Source of the DNA: Loxodes magnus
Taxonomy: Eukaryota > Ciliophora > Karyorelictea > Loxodida > Loxodidae
NCBI GenBank assembly: GCA_946699065.1
Contig: CAMPDV010002840.1
Span: 1-64,000, forward strand
DNA length: 64,000 bases
Reading direction: 5' to 3'
Position numbers and translations under genes: made by a program. Position 1 is the stretch's first letter. Every line of letters starts with the position of its first letter. The notes beneath the pieces were generated by a model. It worked only from the letters and a program-made list of their open reading frames with translations. It did no database searches and was not told the origin of the DNA. Shown here piece by piece: positions 47,300 through 59,327 of this stretch.

Positions 47300-48112
47300 T
47301 CAGCAATACTACTCATCATTCTTGACTTTCTAATGAAATTATCTTCACTAAGGTCTTCTCAATTTCTTTGATTTCTTATTCTTATTATTTCAAAAGGTAC
47401 TTCACATCATTTTCTTCTGTAAATATCTCCATGCTAGTTGCAATAGAGCCTCTAATATTTTTCTTATTCTTTACACCAAAATTTTTTCTTGAAATTCTAA
47501 AATTTTTAGCAATTCCTGTACAAATGTCACTTACTATTACAGTAGTAGCATTTCTTCCTTACTTATCTGATTGGTTTTCGATTTATAACCTCTTTTTATT
47601 CTAATTCCATCTAATTTGTCTAATTAGCTATGTTGTGCTAATATTCTTTTGCTTAATAAACTCCAACTCTTGTTTTTATACGATATTTCCAAGCCTTGCT
47701 GTTTCTTATCTATGTTCAGTTTAAATGTTCGAATATGCTTGGAGTTCCCTTTCTTGATTAATAATTCTAATCTCTAAGTTATCTTATCCAAGCGATAATA
47801 AATTTCTTAGTTCTTAATTTTCCTACTTAAGCCCTTTAATCTCTTCCTAGAGATTGGATATTTCAAATACTAACTAATAAACATTGATTTCCTTTTTAAT
47901 TATCTTTGATGGAAGTTCTTTTCCTGTTATTATATTAGATTCCTTTCTTTTCATTACTTTAGGAGGTGTTTATTATAGTTATTAGGTTTTTATTAGTTTT
48001 GTAAGTGGGGAGAAGAAGACTCTTGCTAATTTTTTTATGGCTGCTTTTTCTCCAGAGCTTTTTTCTCTTCTTTGCTGAAGAAAAAGCCGGGAACAAGATT
48101 TTAAGAATCCAT
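47300..48112 (-). CDS. Gag-like ORF1 protein with CCHC zinc knuckle
   Basis: It starts at ATG 48112 (MDSQNLVPGFFFSKEEKK) with a Ser/Gln patch (NQQESSSPHLQNQQKP) like the 6163 protein. After one frame change it reads ESNIITGKELPSKIIKKE and a long coiled coil (EISNLQEEIKGLKQENQEL; ERELQAYSNIQTEHRQE). A second change then leads to the knuckle CYYCNSKWHLYRNC at 47509-47550, a perfect CX2CX4HX4C with TGA as the Trp. A Cys-rich tail follows (WCKEQEKYQRLYCNQHG). Such proteins package retroelement RNA. The hydrophobic plus-strand frame at 47368-47604 is a shadow. Confidence 0.75.
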
Positions 48113-48149
48113 TTTTTTTAATTACTATTATTTAATAATAAATAAAAAA

Positions 48150-48395
48150 GATATTAAGTTTGAAGATAAATTAAACTTCTCAATAAATCTGTTAAAGCAA
48201 TGCCATATTTCTTATTTCTAGATTAATTTACCAAATAATAAATCTATTTGTAGTTTAATTTGAGCATCAATTTTTGCATCTATGGCTTTTGGATTACAAT
48301 ATTTTGATATTAACTGTAATATTTTTGCTCTCAAATTCTTGCACATCTTCAATTGATCTCTTATAAAATTAATTTTTTTGTCTTATAAATTTGTT
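48150..48395 (-). CDS. Unknown protein at the left edge of block B
   Basis: A minus-strand frame reads RDQLKMCKNLRAKILQLIS, KYCNPKAIDAKIDAQIKLQ and LLFGKLIQKQEIWHCFNRF. It is cleanly protein-like over about 80 codons. In block A the same start (RDQLKMSKNLR) is joined directly to LINE ORF2 at 25055, so the LINE appears to interrupt this sequence. It lies just upstream of the gag-like gene on the same strand and may belong to the same element. Confidence 0.5.
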
Positions 48396-50419
48396 TGTTA
48401 GAATTTTTTTAATTATAATTCCTCTTATTTCTGTTTATCTTATAAAAGGATTGATTTTAAGAGTTAATTTTTTATCTTTAAATAATCTAACAATTTTTCA
48501 GACATTATGAAAACATTAATTACAATCTTTAATCATAAATAAAATAGATCAATGAACAAAAAATAATAACTATTTTTAATTAGAAAATGAATATTAAAAC
48601 ATTTTAATTTAATTTCTTGATAAGATCTTTTAAATTTAAATTAGTTGCTTTTTTTTATTTATTTTAAATAAAGCACTTTAAATATTATTATATTTATGAA
48701 TATTTAGTATTTTAAATTAAAAATTACTATATTGTATATTAAACCAAACATTTATTAAAGGAATCCTTAAATTATCAATTATAATTTAGTTGTCTAATCA
48801 TTTAGAATCAAACTAGCTCATTATTAAGGTTCTTTATGAAATTGTGTACTATTACCATTATCGGCTTAGTAGAAACTTTGCTTTTTATTATGCTATATAT
48901 GTTTCTTTTTATATTGTACGAAATATTTCCCATTTTTTATAGATATAATTATAATAGTTATTAACTTACACTTTGTATATTATTTTAATTATACAAAAGA
49001 TTAAAGCTTTTAACCTTTTTTGATATAATCAAAACTATATTGATTTCTTAATTATTTACACTTTCATTTTGCTAATTCTTATTATTTAATATTAGAATAT
49101 AATTTTATTCTTATTTTAGATGGAATATAAGATAATTTACAAGAAAGTGAAGATTTTTATAATTTTGCATATATTCAAATTATTTATATAGTTTACTAGC
49201 AAATGCTTTTATATGATAAATAATCAATCTATTTTTTAAAAAGCTTTCAACTTTAATAAAATAGCTTCATTAGAAATTCAAATTTTAAGATTAATAAATA
49301 AAATCGATTTTCTACATGCACAATAGATATATTCAAGTTGCTTAAAATCAGAAAGTTTATCTTTAAAGCTTTTCTTTTAATATTACAGAATGAGAAAAAT
49401 TTTAAAGAGAAAAAATACTTAATATAGCAATTTTTCTTAAAAAACTTGTTTTCCTCTTCTAAATTAACATCTTTTCGCAAACTAAAAACAGATAGTTAGT
49501 CGTAGTAAGCTCTTTTCAAAACTCTTTTACTAATCTTAAATTTTTAATATTTTTATAATTATTATAATAAAGCAGAATATTTTTAAACTTGATTAATAAA
49601 TTTTTGTTTCTATATTTTATATAGTTAGGTTAGATACATTATTTAGATCCTTGTTTAATTCCTTTTTTTAGATTCTTTGTAAATTGGCCTAAAATTTATT
49701 ATTACAGATGCATTATACCTCATTTTTTCTACTTGATTGATCATATTTTTATAAAGAGATTTTTTAGCTCTTTTTAGATTAGTTATTTTTAAAATTCGCA
49801 ATATCTATTAAAAAGGTAGTTTTAAGCCCTCTTATAGAAAATTTTTTTAACTAATTTATTTCTTCCTAAAATTGTAATTTATTTTTTTATATTTACTTCT
49901 TAAAAGTTATTTAAAAAACTTTTCAAATCTTTTAAAATTCTATCCCTTTAAGAAAAGGATTTATCCATCCCGAAAATCTTTTGTAGCGAAAAAAGGATAA
50001 TTTTTTCACGATTTCATGGTTATTTTATTATATCTCCTTTTTTCTTGAGATCCTTTTCATTTAAGTAAATTCTTATAATATTAAAAATTTTAAAACAAAT
50101 TTTCTCATTTACTCAAAAAGATGTTCAAAATTAAAAATTGTATTTTTTCCAAAGCATAAACAATAAATGTTTTTTATAATTTCAAACATAATTAACCTTA
50201 TCAAAAATATACTTTTAAATAAAAAAGAAAAAAAGTTTTGATGAAAATTTTTCAAAAAATTTTCTTAAAAACAAAAAAACTTTTTTATTTTTACAAAAAA
50301 CCATTTCAACAAAAAAATTTCCAAATTCTATTTTAATATAAAATTTTTTTAATTCCTATTTTTTCTCAAAAATCTTTTATATTTTGAATTTTTTCTTGAA
50401 ATTTTATTCCTATTTTAAA

Positions 50420-51165
50420 ATTTTTTATCCCGAAATAATTAAATTTATTCCGTGCCGAAAATCTTTGGTAGTGTAAAACGCTGAGCAAAAAAACAAATTT
50501 TTTATTTTCATGAAATTTAAGCTCTAAAATTGAAAAATAATGATAAATAAAAAACTTAATATCAAAAAAATTTATAATCCAATCGGAAACAAAAAATATT
50601 AAAATAAAAATAAAAATTTATTATTGAACTTAAATACAAGAATAAACAAATTTAAATAAATTTATTTACATATAACTTAAAAAATTAAATAAACATCCCA
50701 AAATTCAAAATTTTTTTAGTTTTAAGTCTATTTAAACAAAACCCTTTTTTACATATTAAAAAAATGTATCCCGTCCCAGAAATATTTACCAAAAAAAGTT
50801 TTCAAAAAAATTCCTTAAAAAAATTTAAAGATTTTTAAAATTGATTTCCAAATTTAATTTCAAAAACGATTTTAGATAATTATTTTCGAAATTATTTTAG
50901 AAACGCTTTTCTAAGAAATTTTAAAAACTTTTTTAAAAATTACTTTCAAAATTTTTATTCCAATTTTATAATTTTTTATCCCGAAATAATTAAATTTATT
51001 CCGTACCGAAAATCTTTGGTAGTGTAAAACGCTGAGAAAAAAACTAATTTTTTATTTTCATGAAATTTAAACTCTAAAATTGAAAGATAATGATAAATAA
51101 AAAATTTTATATCAGAAAATTTTATAATCCAATCGGAAACGAAAAATATTAAACTTAAATGTTAA
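50420..51165. repeat. Tandem duplication inside block B
   Basis: About 190 bases around the motif (TTCCGTGCCGAAAATCTTTG, then GTAATCCAATCGGAAAC-like sequence) occur at 50425-50605 and again at 50985-51150. Unrelated A/T-rich DNA lies between them. Block A has one copy at this place. Confidence 0.8.
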
Positions 51166-51746
51166 AATTTTATAATATCAATAAATAATTAATAATAAAT
51201 AATAATAATAATTAATAATTAATAATAATTAATAATAATCAATCATAAAAAATAAATAATAAAAAAACAAAATTTAATTTAATTTAATTTAATTTAAAAT
51301 AAAATAAATGCTTAATTAAATTTTTTAAATTATAATCAAGATTATTAACTTACTTTAACCTTATAAATAATATTTTAACCACTTCACAAAAAAATGAAAA
51401 TTTATACTCAACTTGAAATTTTTACTAAATCTAAAAATTAATCCATAAAATTTTATAGCATAAATTTAAACTTTAACTTATTTCATTCTTTCATTTAACA
51501 AAATTATATTTTAAATATTTTTAAACATTACCACTTTAAATCAACATACCTCACTAATTTCTATAACCTATCACTCAAACTTTTTTTTAAACCAATAATA
51601 TTTAACAATATAACAAATTTTTAATTAATAAATTAAAAAACTTCATATAACTAAAAACATTATTAACATTAAACATTCATTTAAATACATTACCAATATC
51701 TTATATCTTTAATCGTAAAATTAAATTAAGTCAAATAGCAAGTTAC

Positions 51747-52715
51747 TCAACTCGAAATCCTCCACTTTCTCACAGTATTGTCTCTAGCTCCCGATACCAA
51801 CCATCTATTATCAACACTCAATGCTATAGAATTTATTGCATATTTATGTCCTTATAAAGTCTAGATACACTCTCCTTTATCAAAGTTTCAAATCTTGATT
51901 GTTCTGTTATCAGAACCAGAAAATATAACACTTGAATCAACACTTAACTGAATACTTGATACATAACTTGAGTGACCTTGAAGAGTACGAATAAACTAAC
52001 CAGAAGAGAAGTCCCATATCTTAATAGTACTGTTAACAGAACCTGATATTATATACCTATTATCCTTAGACACTTTTACCGATAAAACTCAGCCTGAATG
52101 CCCAGTAAGAGTTCGTACAAGCTGACCAGTCTAGAAATCCCAAATCTTTATAGTTTTATCCCAAGATCCCGATATAATATATCTAGAGTCATAGGAGATT
52201 ATTACCGATATAACTATATCAGTATGTCCAGACAAAGTTCTTTGGAGATCACCATTGAGGAAATTTCAGATCTTTATAGTGTTATCGTAAGATCCCGATA
52301 CAATATAGCTAGAGTCTGGGGAGATTGCTACCGAGGTAACTCTAGAAGTATGTCCCGTTATAGTTCTTAGGATAGCACCAGTCTATAAGTTTCAGATCTT
52401 GATGGTTGAATCACCATATCCTGATACTATATAGCTAGAGTCTGAGGAGATTACTACCGAGTTAACTGAGGAAGTATGTCCTGTTAAAGTTCTTATGAGA
52501 GCACCTGTCTGGAAATTCCAGATCTTTATAGAATTTTCAGGAAATCCAAAACCTGATACAATTCAATTCATATCACTTGATATGGCTACCGATAAAACAG
52601 GTGAAGAGTAACCAGTGAGGGCTTAGTCTAAAAAATATTAAAGAAATACCTTTACTTTGGTCATAACTGATCCTATTTATTAACTTTTAGTAGCATAAGT
52701 TAGGCAGAATTTCAT
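51747..52715 (-). CDS. Seven-bladed WD40 propeller protein (copy B)
   Basis: A 322-codon frame runs from ATG 52715 (second in-frame ATG at 52664) to TGA 51749-51747, the same length as copies A and C. Seven WD40 repeats are present. Five in-frame TGA codons occur, all at Trp positions: MNW, three KIW and HSGWV. The KIWNFD site is TGA here but TGG in copies A and C, a silent difference if TGA is Trp. Variable residues again sit after GH, before SV and in SGxxD. A standard-code frame at 52098-52370 on the other strand is a shadow of this gene. Confidence 0.9.
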
Positions 52716-54179
52716 ACTTAAAATGAAGTAGAGATATTTTCCCTAGTATGTGGCTTCTCGCTCTTAAGAGTTTTCTTAAAAAAATACTTTTAGTAAATTG
52801 CTTTTCTTTTTTCTCCGTTTCTTTTTTCACCATTTTAATTTTTATAACTTATTTCAATAACTATTTAAATAAAATAACTCAATAAATTTTACTTACTTAA
52901 TTTCAATAAAATTAAACAATTAAATTATTTATTAAGCATACTTATAAATATCTCATTTCTTAAACATTGATTTTTCTATTTTTGTCTTAAAACAAGACAA
53001 TATATAAAACTAATAGTGTATAAACTTTTAAGATTTTAATTATTTTATATCCTTTTACTTTTAAATAAAAGGATATATTATTATATCAAAAGTTTATAAT
53101 GAAGAATTTATATCCTTATTATAATAAGTTTAATATGCATTTATTAGTTACTACTTATTTGTTCTTTAAATCAAAGACTCTTAATAAAAAAACCTTATTT
53201 CTTTGTAAATTAATTTAATTGATAAATAAAATATTACAATTCTTTTAAAAGCTATTACTATTAATTATTATTTTTCACTTACATTTAATCAAAAAAATTA
53301 TTTATTTAAGCTATTTACTAATTAAAAAAAAATAAAATAAAATAAGTTTCTTATTAATTAGTTTGAATAAATATTAAAAAACATCAAATTATTTAAAACA
53401 AAGCATTTTTAGAATCTATAATATAAACTCTTTTAATTGCCCACTTTCTTACTACTATTTCATTAAAACTTTTTATTTATAAAAATCTCTCTTATAATAA
53501 TAAACTAATATAATTTATTATAATGTTGATTCTAAGCAAAATATATAAATGTAATAAATATAAGTAGTAGAAAGTAAATATTTAAACTAACTATAAATGG
53601 TGTGTCACTAATTATATCTTACAATTATTAAATAGTAATATTTAATTTTATTATTAAAATAAGCTTTAATATGTTTAATTATGTCTATTAAATATTAAAT
53701 ATTTTATCCTTTTAGCTTTATTAGTTATTAATTAATTTCTCTTTAATTTAGATATTAGATTAGTTATAATTAATACATTTAGATAACTTTCTCTTTTTAT
53801 AGCAAACTAATATTATATTTATTATTTATGTTATTTTTGTAATTATAATTTAAAATTAATAATACCTAAATTATTCTAGATTATTTAAAGATAAAAACTT
53901 AATTCTATTATTATATACAAATCTATATTATATTGTTACCACTATTAATACTCTCTTTCTTAAAATTAGTTGTTTGATATTTAGAAAATTATAAGTTTTT
54001 AAGTAAGAAAGCATATTTTTAATATCTTCTATTATTATTTTCTGAATTAATAGAAAGAGTAAACTTAACATAATATGTTTCTTTGTAGTATGAGATAATA
54101 TAAGTATTAGATTAGCTAATATAAGCTATTTAAAACTAAAATTAATGTCACAATAAATTCTAGTTGGTTTTAGTCATAA

Positions 54180-54790
54180 AATTTAAAAAGAATACAGTCT
54201 TTAGTAGTAATAAGAAAGTATTTAAATAAACATAATGAAAGTGAGAAAAAAATTAAACCTACAAGATAAGAGTTTTAAATCTTAAATTGAATATTATTAA
54301 TTAAAAGATTCAAGAATATCATTTACGAACTAGAATGAAATAGCTGCTAAGTTACAATTTTTCTCAATAAAATAAAATAATCAATTACAACAAAAATGCA
54401 TGCTTGATATTTAAAAAATATTTAAGCTTTTAAGTAGTAATAGATTGGATATTGAGCATGGCTTAACAAGTGTTTCTATAGATAAAATAGAGTAACAAAA
54501 GTTTTACAGAAGAATTAAATAATTATAGAATTCCAGTGTTTCTAAATGAATAAAAAAGAAGTCAATAAAATTTAATTAATCAAAGTCTTAAATAAAAAAG
54601 TTGCTATTAAATGAGAAATGTACATATCCAAAGGGGTTGCCAAAATGTCTATTTTGAACTTATAAATCTAAGAATTGTCCTTTTGAAAAAACAAAAAAGT
54701 GTAAATCCTTCTAGAACTACAAATATTCAATGATTTTTATAAAATTTAGATTGAAATATTCATGCAATAGTTTGAGATTTAAATTCTCAA
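54180..54790 (+). pseudogene. Degenerate copy of the block A Cys-containing gene
   Basis: It matches the gene at 31170-31790 (KIKPTRQEFQ; DIEHGLTS; KCLFWTYKSKNCPFEK). Indels near 54370 and 54510 shift the frame and one Cys of the cluster is changed (CTYPKG). Confidence 0.6.
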
Positions 54791-54873
54791 AGTAGCATAA
54801 TTGTACACACTCTTTAAGTTTTTCATTTTCTTGATTATCTTAAATCAAAAATTTTCAGTTGCATTTATTTTTT

Positions 54874-54981
54874 ATTTTCTAAAGAACCTAAGTGCTTCAG
54901 AATGAGAGTGATATCCTAAAAATTATTTTATTAAGCTGAAAGGCAAACATTATTTAATTTAATTTAATATTTTCTAAGGAA
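54874..54981. mobile_element. 95-bp insertion with 13-bp flanking repeats
   Basis: Block A has a single site here (near 31867-31880). In B, ATTTTCTAAAGAA (54874-54886) and ATTTTCTAAGGAA (54969-54981) flank extra sequence. The size fits a short non-autonomous element or a ciliate internal eliminated sequence. It has no ORF. Confidence 0.55.
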
Positions 54982-55448
54982 TATAAAAAATTGCTGTTTT
55001 TTTCTCCAACTTTGCAATATCTTAGATTGAATTTGCTACTTCATTCACTACACTATTCAATAGGCATAAATTTAAATCCCAAAATTACAAAAGCATTCAT
55101 ACTTTAGTCTCTTGAAAACATTATCATTCTAATCCTTTAAAACTCTATCTGCTTAACTTCCCTTTTCTTAATTTAGATCATACTAATCTATTTTGATTTT
55201 CCTTATATCTCTAAGCTAAAATAAATCTAAAATACTAACTACCATAAAAAGCATTAAAGCTAGATTTTATTTTTAAATTAGTTTAATATACTTATTAGCA
55301 AATATCTTGTAAATAAAAGCTTAGAATGAAATATATAGTATATTTAAAGGTTTAATGTATCTTGTTAGTTTATTAAATCTTATTTAAAAATAAATGTTTT
55401 TTGTTTTCCTTTATTTTAACTTTTATTTTATTTTATTTTTCTCTTAAA

Positions 55449-56110
55449 ATGTGAAATTTCTGTAAACCTGTTTCATCTGGGAAACTAGATAAAGAGAATC
55501 GTTTTGAAATTTTAGATATGTAGCGAGGCGTCATCTCTTTTAAAAAATAGAGAAAGAAAGTAGAAATACCAGCTGGGATTTATATTTCGGTAAAAACGGA
55601 AAAGAGTTTAAGAAAATACATTTTAAAACTTGAGGTTGATATAGATATGAAAAATATCAAAAGGTAACACAAGTATTTGCATTTAAAGAATGGATACTTT
55701 TATCTTTATTTTATTGAAAATAGTAGGACCAGATTTTAAATATTATTATAATTAGTCGTTTTACTACTGAAGCACTGAAATTTACGTTTGTTTAGATGTA
55801 GTATATTAAAATTTAATTATTACATAGAACAAAATGCTAGTGATATGCAATTAATATGAGTTGAACGATTGATAATCGAATTACTTTATAAAAGCATTGT
55901 AATGATTTAAATATCAGAAATATCTGAGATATAAAAAAATCGAAAGAGAAGTTACTTTTAAATCAATGATAGATTTAAAAAATAACACCAGAGAAAACAA
56001 AGGTAAAGAAAATGTCTACTCTATGCTAGGTAAAGTTAAAAAAATAAAGAGCTGTAATAATTTAAATATCTTAGCCGTAATTTCGATCTATATAGCAGAG
56101 ATCTTAAATT
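55449..56110 (+). pseudogene. D2 copy of the gene at window start, frameshifted
   Basis: It has the real 5' end: ATG 55449, MWNFCKPVSSGKLDKENRF, in frame with the D1 reading (81 bases before the D1 start point). A one-base loss near 55662 (AAAAGG instead of AAAGAGG) breaks the frame, and further indels follow. Confidence 0.55.
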
Positions 56111-59100
56111 ATGAATATCTTGACTTTTAATTTATATAAAATAGATCTTACGTATCTCAGCTTATTTAAAATAGAATGCTTATTTATTTTTTGATTAAGA
56201 TACTACTTAATTCCTTAAAGCAACATAAAAATTTGTTAATAATTTTTTTCATATTTCCTTAGTTTGATTCACAGCTGTATACGATTTGAGACCTTTGAAA
56301 TTATTTAATTCTAAAAATTATTGATTCCTTCAGACAATATTTTTATTTTGACTTCTATTTTTATATCAATTAGCTTTGCTTGGCTTTCTATATTACCAAA
56401 CAACGTAAGCTTACTTATTGAATATCGATCTTTTATTTTATGATTTTCGCATGATTATAAACGTTTTAAGTAAAAACTCCTCATTACTATTTCTTGTTAG
56501 TGCAAATTTTTTTAACTATGACTGAATATGAAAAGCTTTTTAGTTTAATATCTCTTTCATTTACTAAATTTCCTATTTGTTTCGGAAAATAAAAATGTTC
56601 GAATATCTTTTTTAGTAGATTGTTAATTCACTAAATTTTTATAGCATAAATCACCCAGTTTCTTCTTATCTTTGAACTTTAGATATTGTTTAATTTAAAT
56701 CTGAGAATACTTCTAGCAAATTTTAGTATTTAATTTTGAAATAATTCAAATTTTATCTTATAGAGCTGTAATTATAACTCTCTATTTCAATATAAAATGG
56801 AACTATGAATGAAAAGAAAATTAAAGGTATAATATAAGACTTTTTGCAAAAATAAATAAAAATAAAAATGCAAAATTAAATGTTTGGCGATCTTGGAGAT
56901 ATTTCAACCTTTTTCCCGCCAACTTCTAGATTGATCTAGAAACATAAAATAAAAGTTTGAAAATCTCTAAAACTCTTCTCCTTGCCCATGCTTGTTGTCC
57001 TTGAATTCTTAAATCACCTAGATACTAGATATCATTTTTTCTTGCAAGTTTAACATATTTGTTACTATATAGTCTTTCTCTTTATAGTTTTAGTTGTTAC
57101 TATCTCTTCTTTTATTTTTCCAAATACTTCTACCAGTTTTAATATTCTTTCTTGAAATTGAGAAACTTCTAGCAGCTTTTTCACAGATATATTTGAGAAT
57201 TACAATATTAACATCTTTTTACTTGTCTTTTAGTTGAAATCCTGAGTAATTTTTGTCTTCAATTATTATTAGATTATTTCTTATTCTTTCAGTTTCATTT
57301 AACGGAGCAATTTTATCTGATTTTCTAATATTTTTCTAACTTGTGAATCAACTCTTTCTACTTCTATTGCTAGTTTTGAGTTTAGCTGTTCTAGTCTTGC
57401 CAAATATTTCAAAATACGTTAAGGTCTCTTTCTTATGCCTTTGATCCAATTCTGTATTTAAATTTAAATTTTTACAAAAATATGAAAATTGTATTTTTAA
57501 TTTTTAAATAAATAAAGAAAAAACATACTAATTTTTCTATAATTTAAATTTTCTCAATTAATTTACCAAAGTTTGTTTAAATCTTAAATTAAAAAAATTT
57601 TGCATCTATCGACTACATATCTTTACGTAAAAATAAAGTTTTTAGTAATTTAAAAAATTTATTTGAGATTAAATTAATTAAACGACAAAGTTAATTTATT
57701 TTTTTTTAAATTCTTTCTTTAAAAACATGAATATGAAAAAAAGTTGCCATTTATACAATAAAATAAACTTATATAATCTATGTTTATCTCATTTAATTTG
57801 GTTAATTTATCTATTTTTTTTATATAATAAAGAATTTTAATTATAGAGTGCGTAGAACCAGGTTGGTATGCAACCCTTTCAATATTAATATTAATATAAA
57901 AGTGTTCTCATTATTAATGTTATTCATTCTATTCATTCAGTAAATCACATCAGCTTTTCCAAGTGGAAAAAACGACCTATTAATAATAAAAAAAATGGAA
58001 AATTACTAGTAAAAAATCTCTTCTAAAAAGGAATCATCTTAGTACAGTTTTGCGTAATAAAAAATAATTTAAAAACCTAAATCATGCAATAAAAAATTTT
58101 AAGCTATAAAGAACTGTACAAGAAATTGAAAGAAAAAATGAAAACTTGATGAGTAATTCAAAAGAGAGAACATTGAAAATGAAAAGCTAGGAATTATAAG
58201 AATAGAATAACTAGAAACAAAATTTAATCAAATCGTAGAGCTAACTGAAAGCATATTACTGCAAAAATTTAGACGAATGATCCGATGATTGTAAAGAGAA
58301 AGCCTAAAGAAGATTATATTCCCGAATGGAAATCAAAAAGATGTTAAAAATTAAAGCAACCTAAGCAAAAGTTAGAAACTGCTTACATATCAAATTAAAA
58401 AAAAATAAAATAGAGAACTAATAAGAAACAATCTCGAGGATTTTTTGAAAATAAGAAGGTAAATTATACAGGAAAAATAACTCAAGATAAACAAAGAAAT
58501 TATTAACATAAAGAAGGCAGCAAACAATTTATTAAAAAAATGAATGAGAATCGATCTTTCAGAAACTCTAAGAAAAAATAGAATAAAAATTTTTAGAAGA
58601 TAAGATATGCAAAATGGCCCGAACCCACCAAATTAAGAGTCTGACTGAGCTAGCCGGGCTTATTCTTTATAACTCATCTTTCTTAAATAATTTTTATTTG
58701 CTTTATTCTCAATAAAAATGTAAATATAATGTGCGTTTTTTTCGAACTTAGAAATAACTCTTTTATGACTGATTTTCATTACTCAAGTATATTCACATAT
58801 TTTTCAAACTAAATTGTATCTATTTTAACCAGTTTTTAAAACTTAAACATCGTAATAGTTATATCAAAAGAAAACGGGCCATAAAGATGTGCTTATTTTT
58901 AACTATATTAAACTTTTTTACTTTTTAGGAAGTTAAAGATGACTGTATATGGCAGGAAATATTCTGAGATTAAATCTCTTTTTTACAAATTTATTTTTAG
59001 ACCAAAATCTTAAATAAATGTTATTTGAAAATATTAAAAAAAATATTAGAGCATTTTAAATATGCCTTCAAAACTTATGATTTCAAGTTTATAGCAACTA

Positions 59101-59175
59101 CTAAAATGACTAATTTGCTGTTTTTAAAAATAACATCCTTATAGATACTCATATGAAATAATTTTGCACTAAAAA

Positions 59176-59246
59176 GATTCAAATGTCCAGTGGTTAGAAT
59201 ATTCTACTATAACTCGAAAGCCCGAGTTCAAGTCCTGATATTATCT
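59176..59246 (+). pseudogene. tRNA-like relic, tRNA-Glu type
   Basis: GTCCAGTGGTTAGAATA matches the D arm and A box of eukaryotic tRNA-Glu (GTCTAGTGGTTAGGATA). CCCGAGTTCAAGTCC looks like a B box and a T run follows as a pol III terminator. The anticodon loop reads CTATAAC and the anticodon, T and acceptor stems are imperfect, so it is probably not functional. Confidence 0.5.
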
Positions 59247-59271
59247 TTTTATTAATTAATAAAAATAAAAA

Positions 59272-59327
59272 CGCCCAACGTGGAGCTCGAACCCACCAAA
59301 TTAAGAGTCTGACTGAGCTAGCCGGGC
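59272..59327 (-). pseudogene. tRNA-Lys(CUU) pseudogene, internally deleted
   Basis: On the minus strand GCCCGGC pairs with GTTGGGC as an acceptor stem, GTGGGTTCGAGCTCCAC gives a full T arm, and ACTCTTAAT keeps the CUU anticodon. Compared with normal 73-nt eukaryotic tRNA-Lys(CUU), most of the D arm and the 3' side of the anticodon arm are missing, leaving 56 nt. It cannot fold as a standard tRNA. Confidence 0.8.

Larger units (their letters stand above)
48290..55375. repeat. Block B, direct copy of block A
   Basis: Matches 25030-32270 on the same strand. It lacks the LINE tail insertion of A. The A/T-rich stretches 48400-51740 and 52720-54180 hold no convincing gene. A possible 75-codon minus-strand frame at 49253-49480 is weak. 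Confidence 0.9.

Noticed and set aside
47368-47604. 78-codon hydrophobic plus-strand ORF
   Set aside because: Antisense to the gag-like gene and its zinc knuckle.
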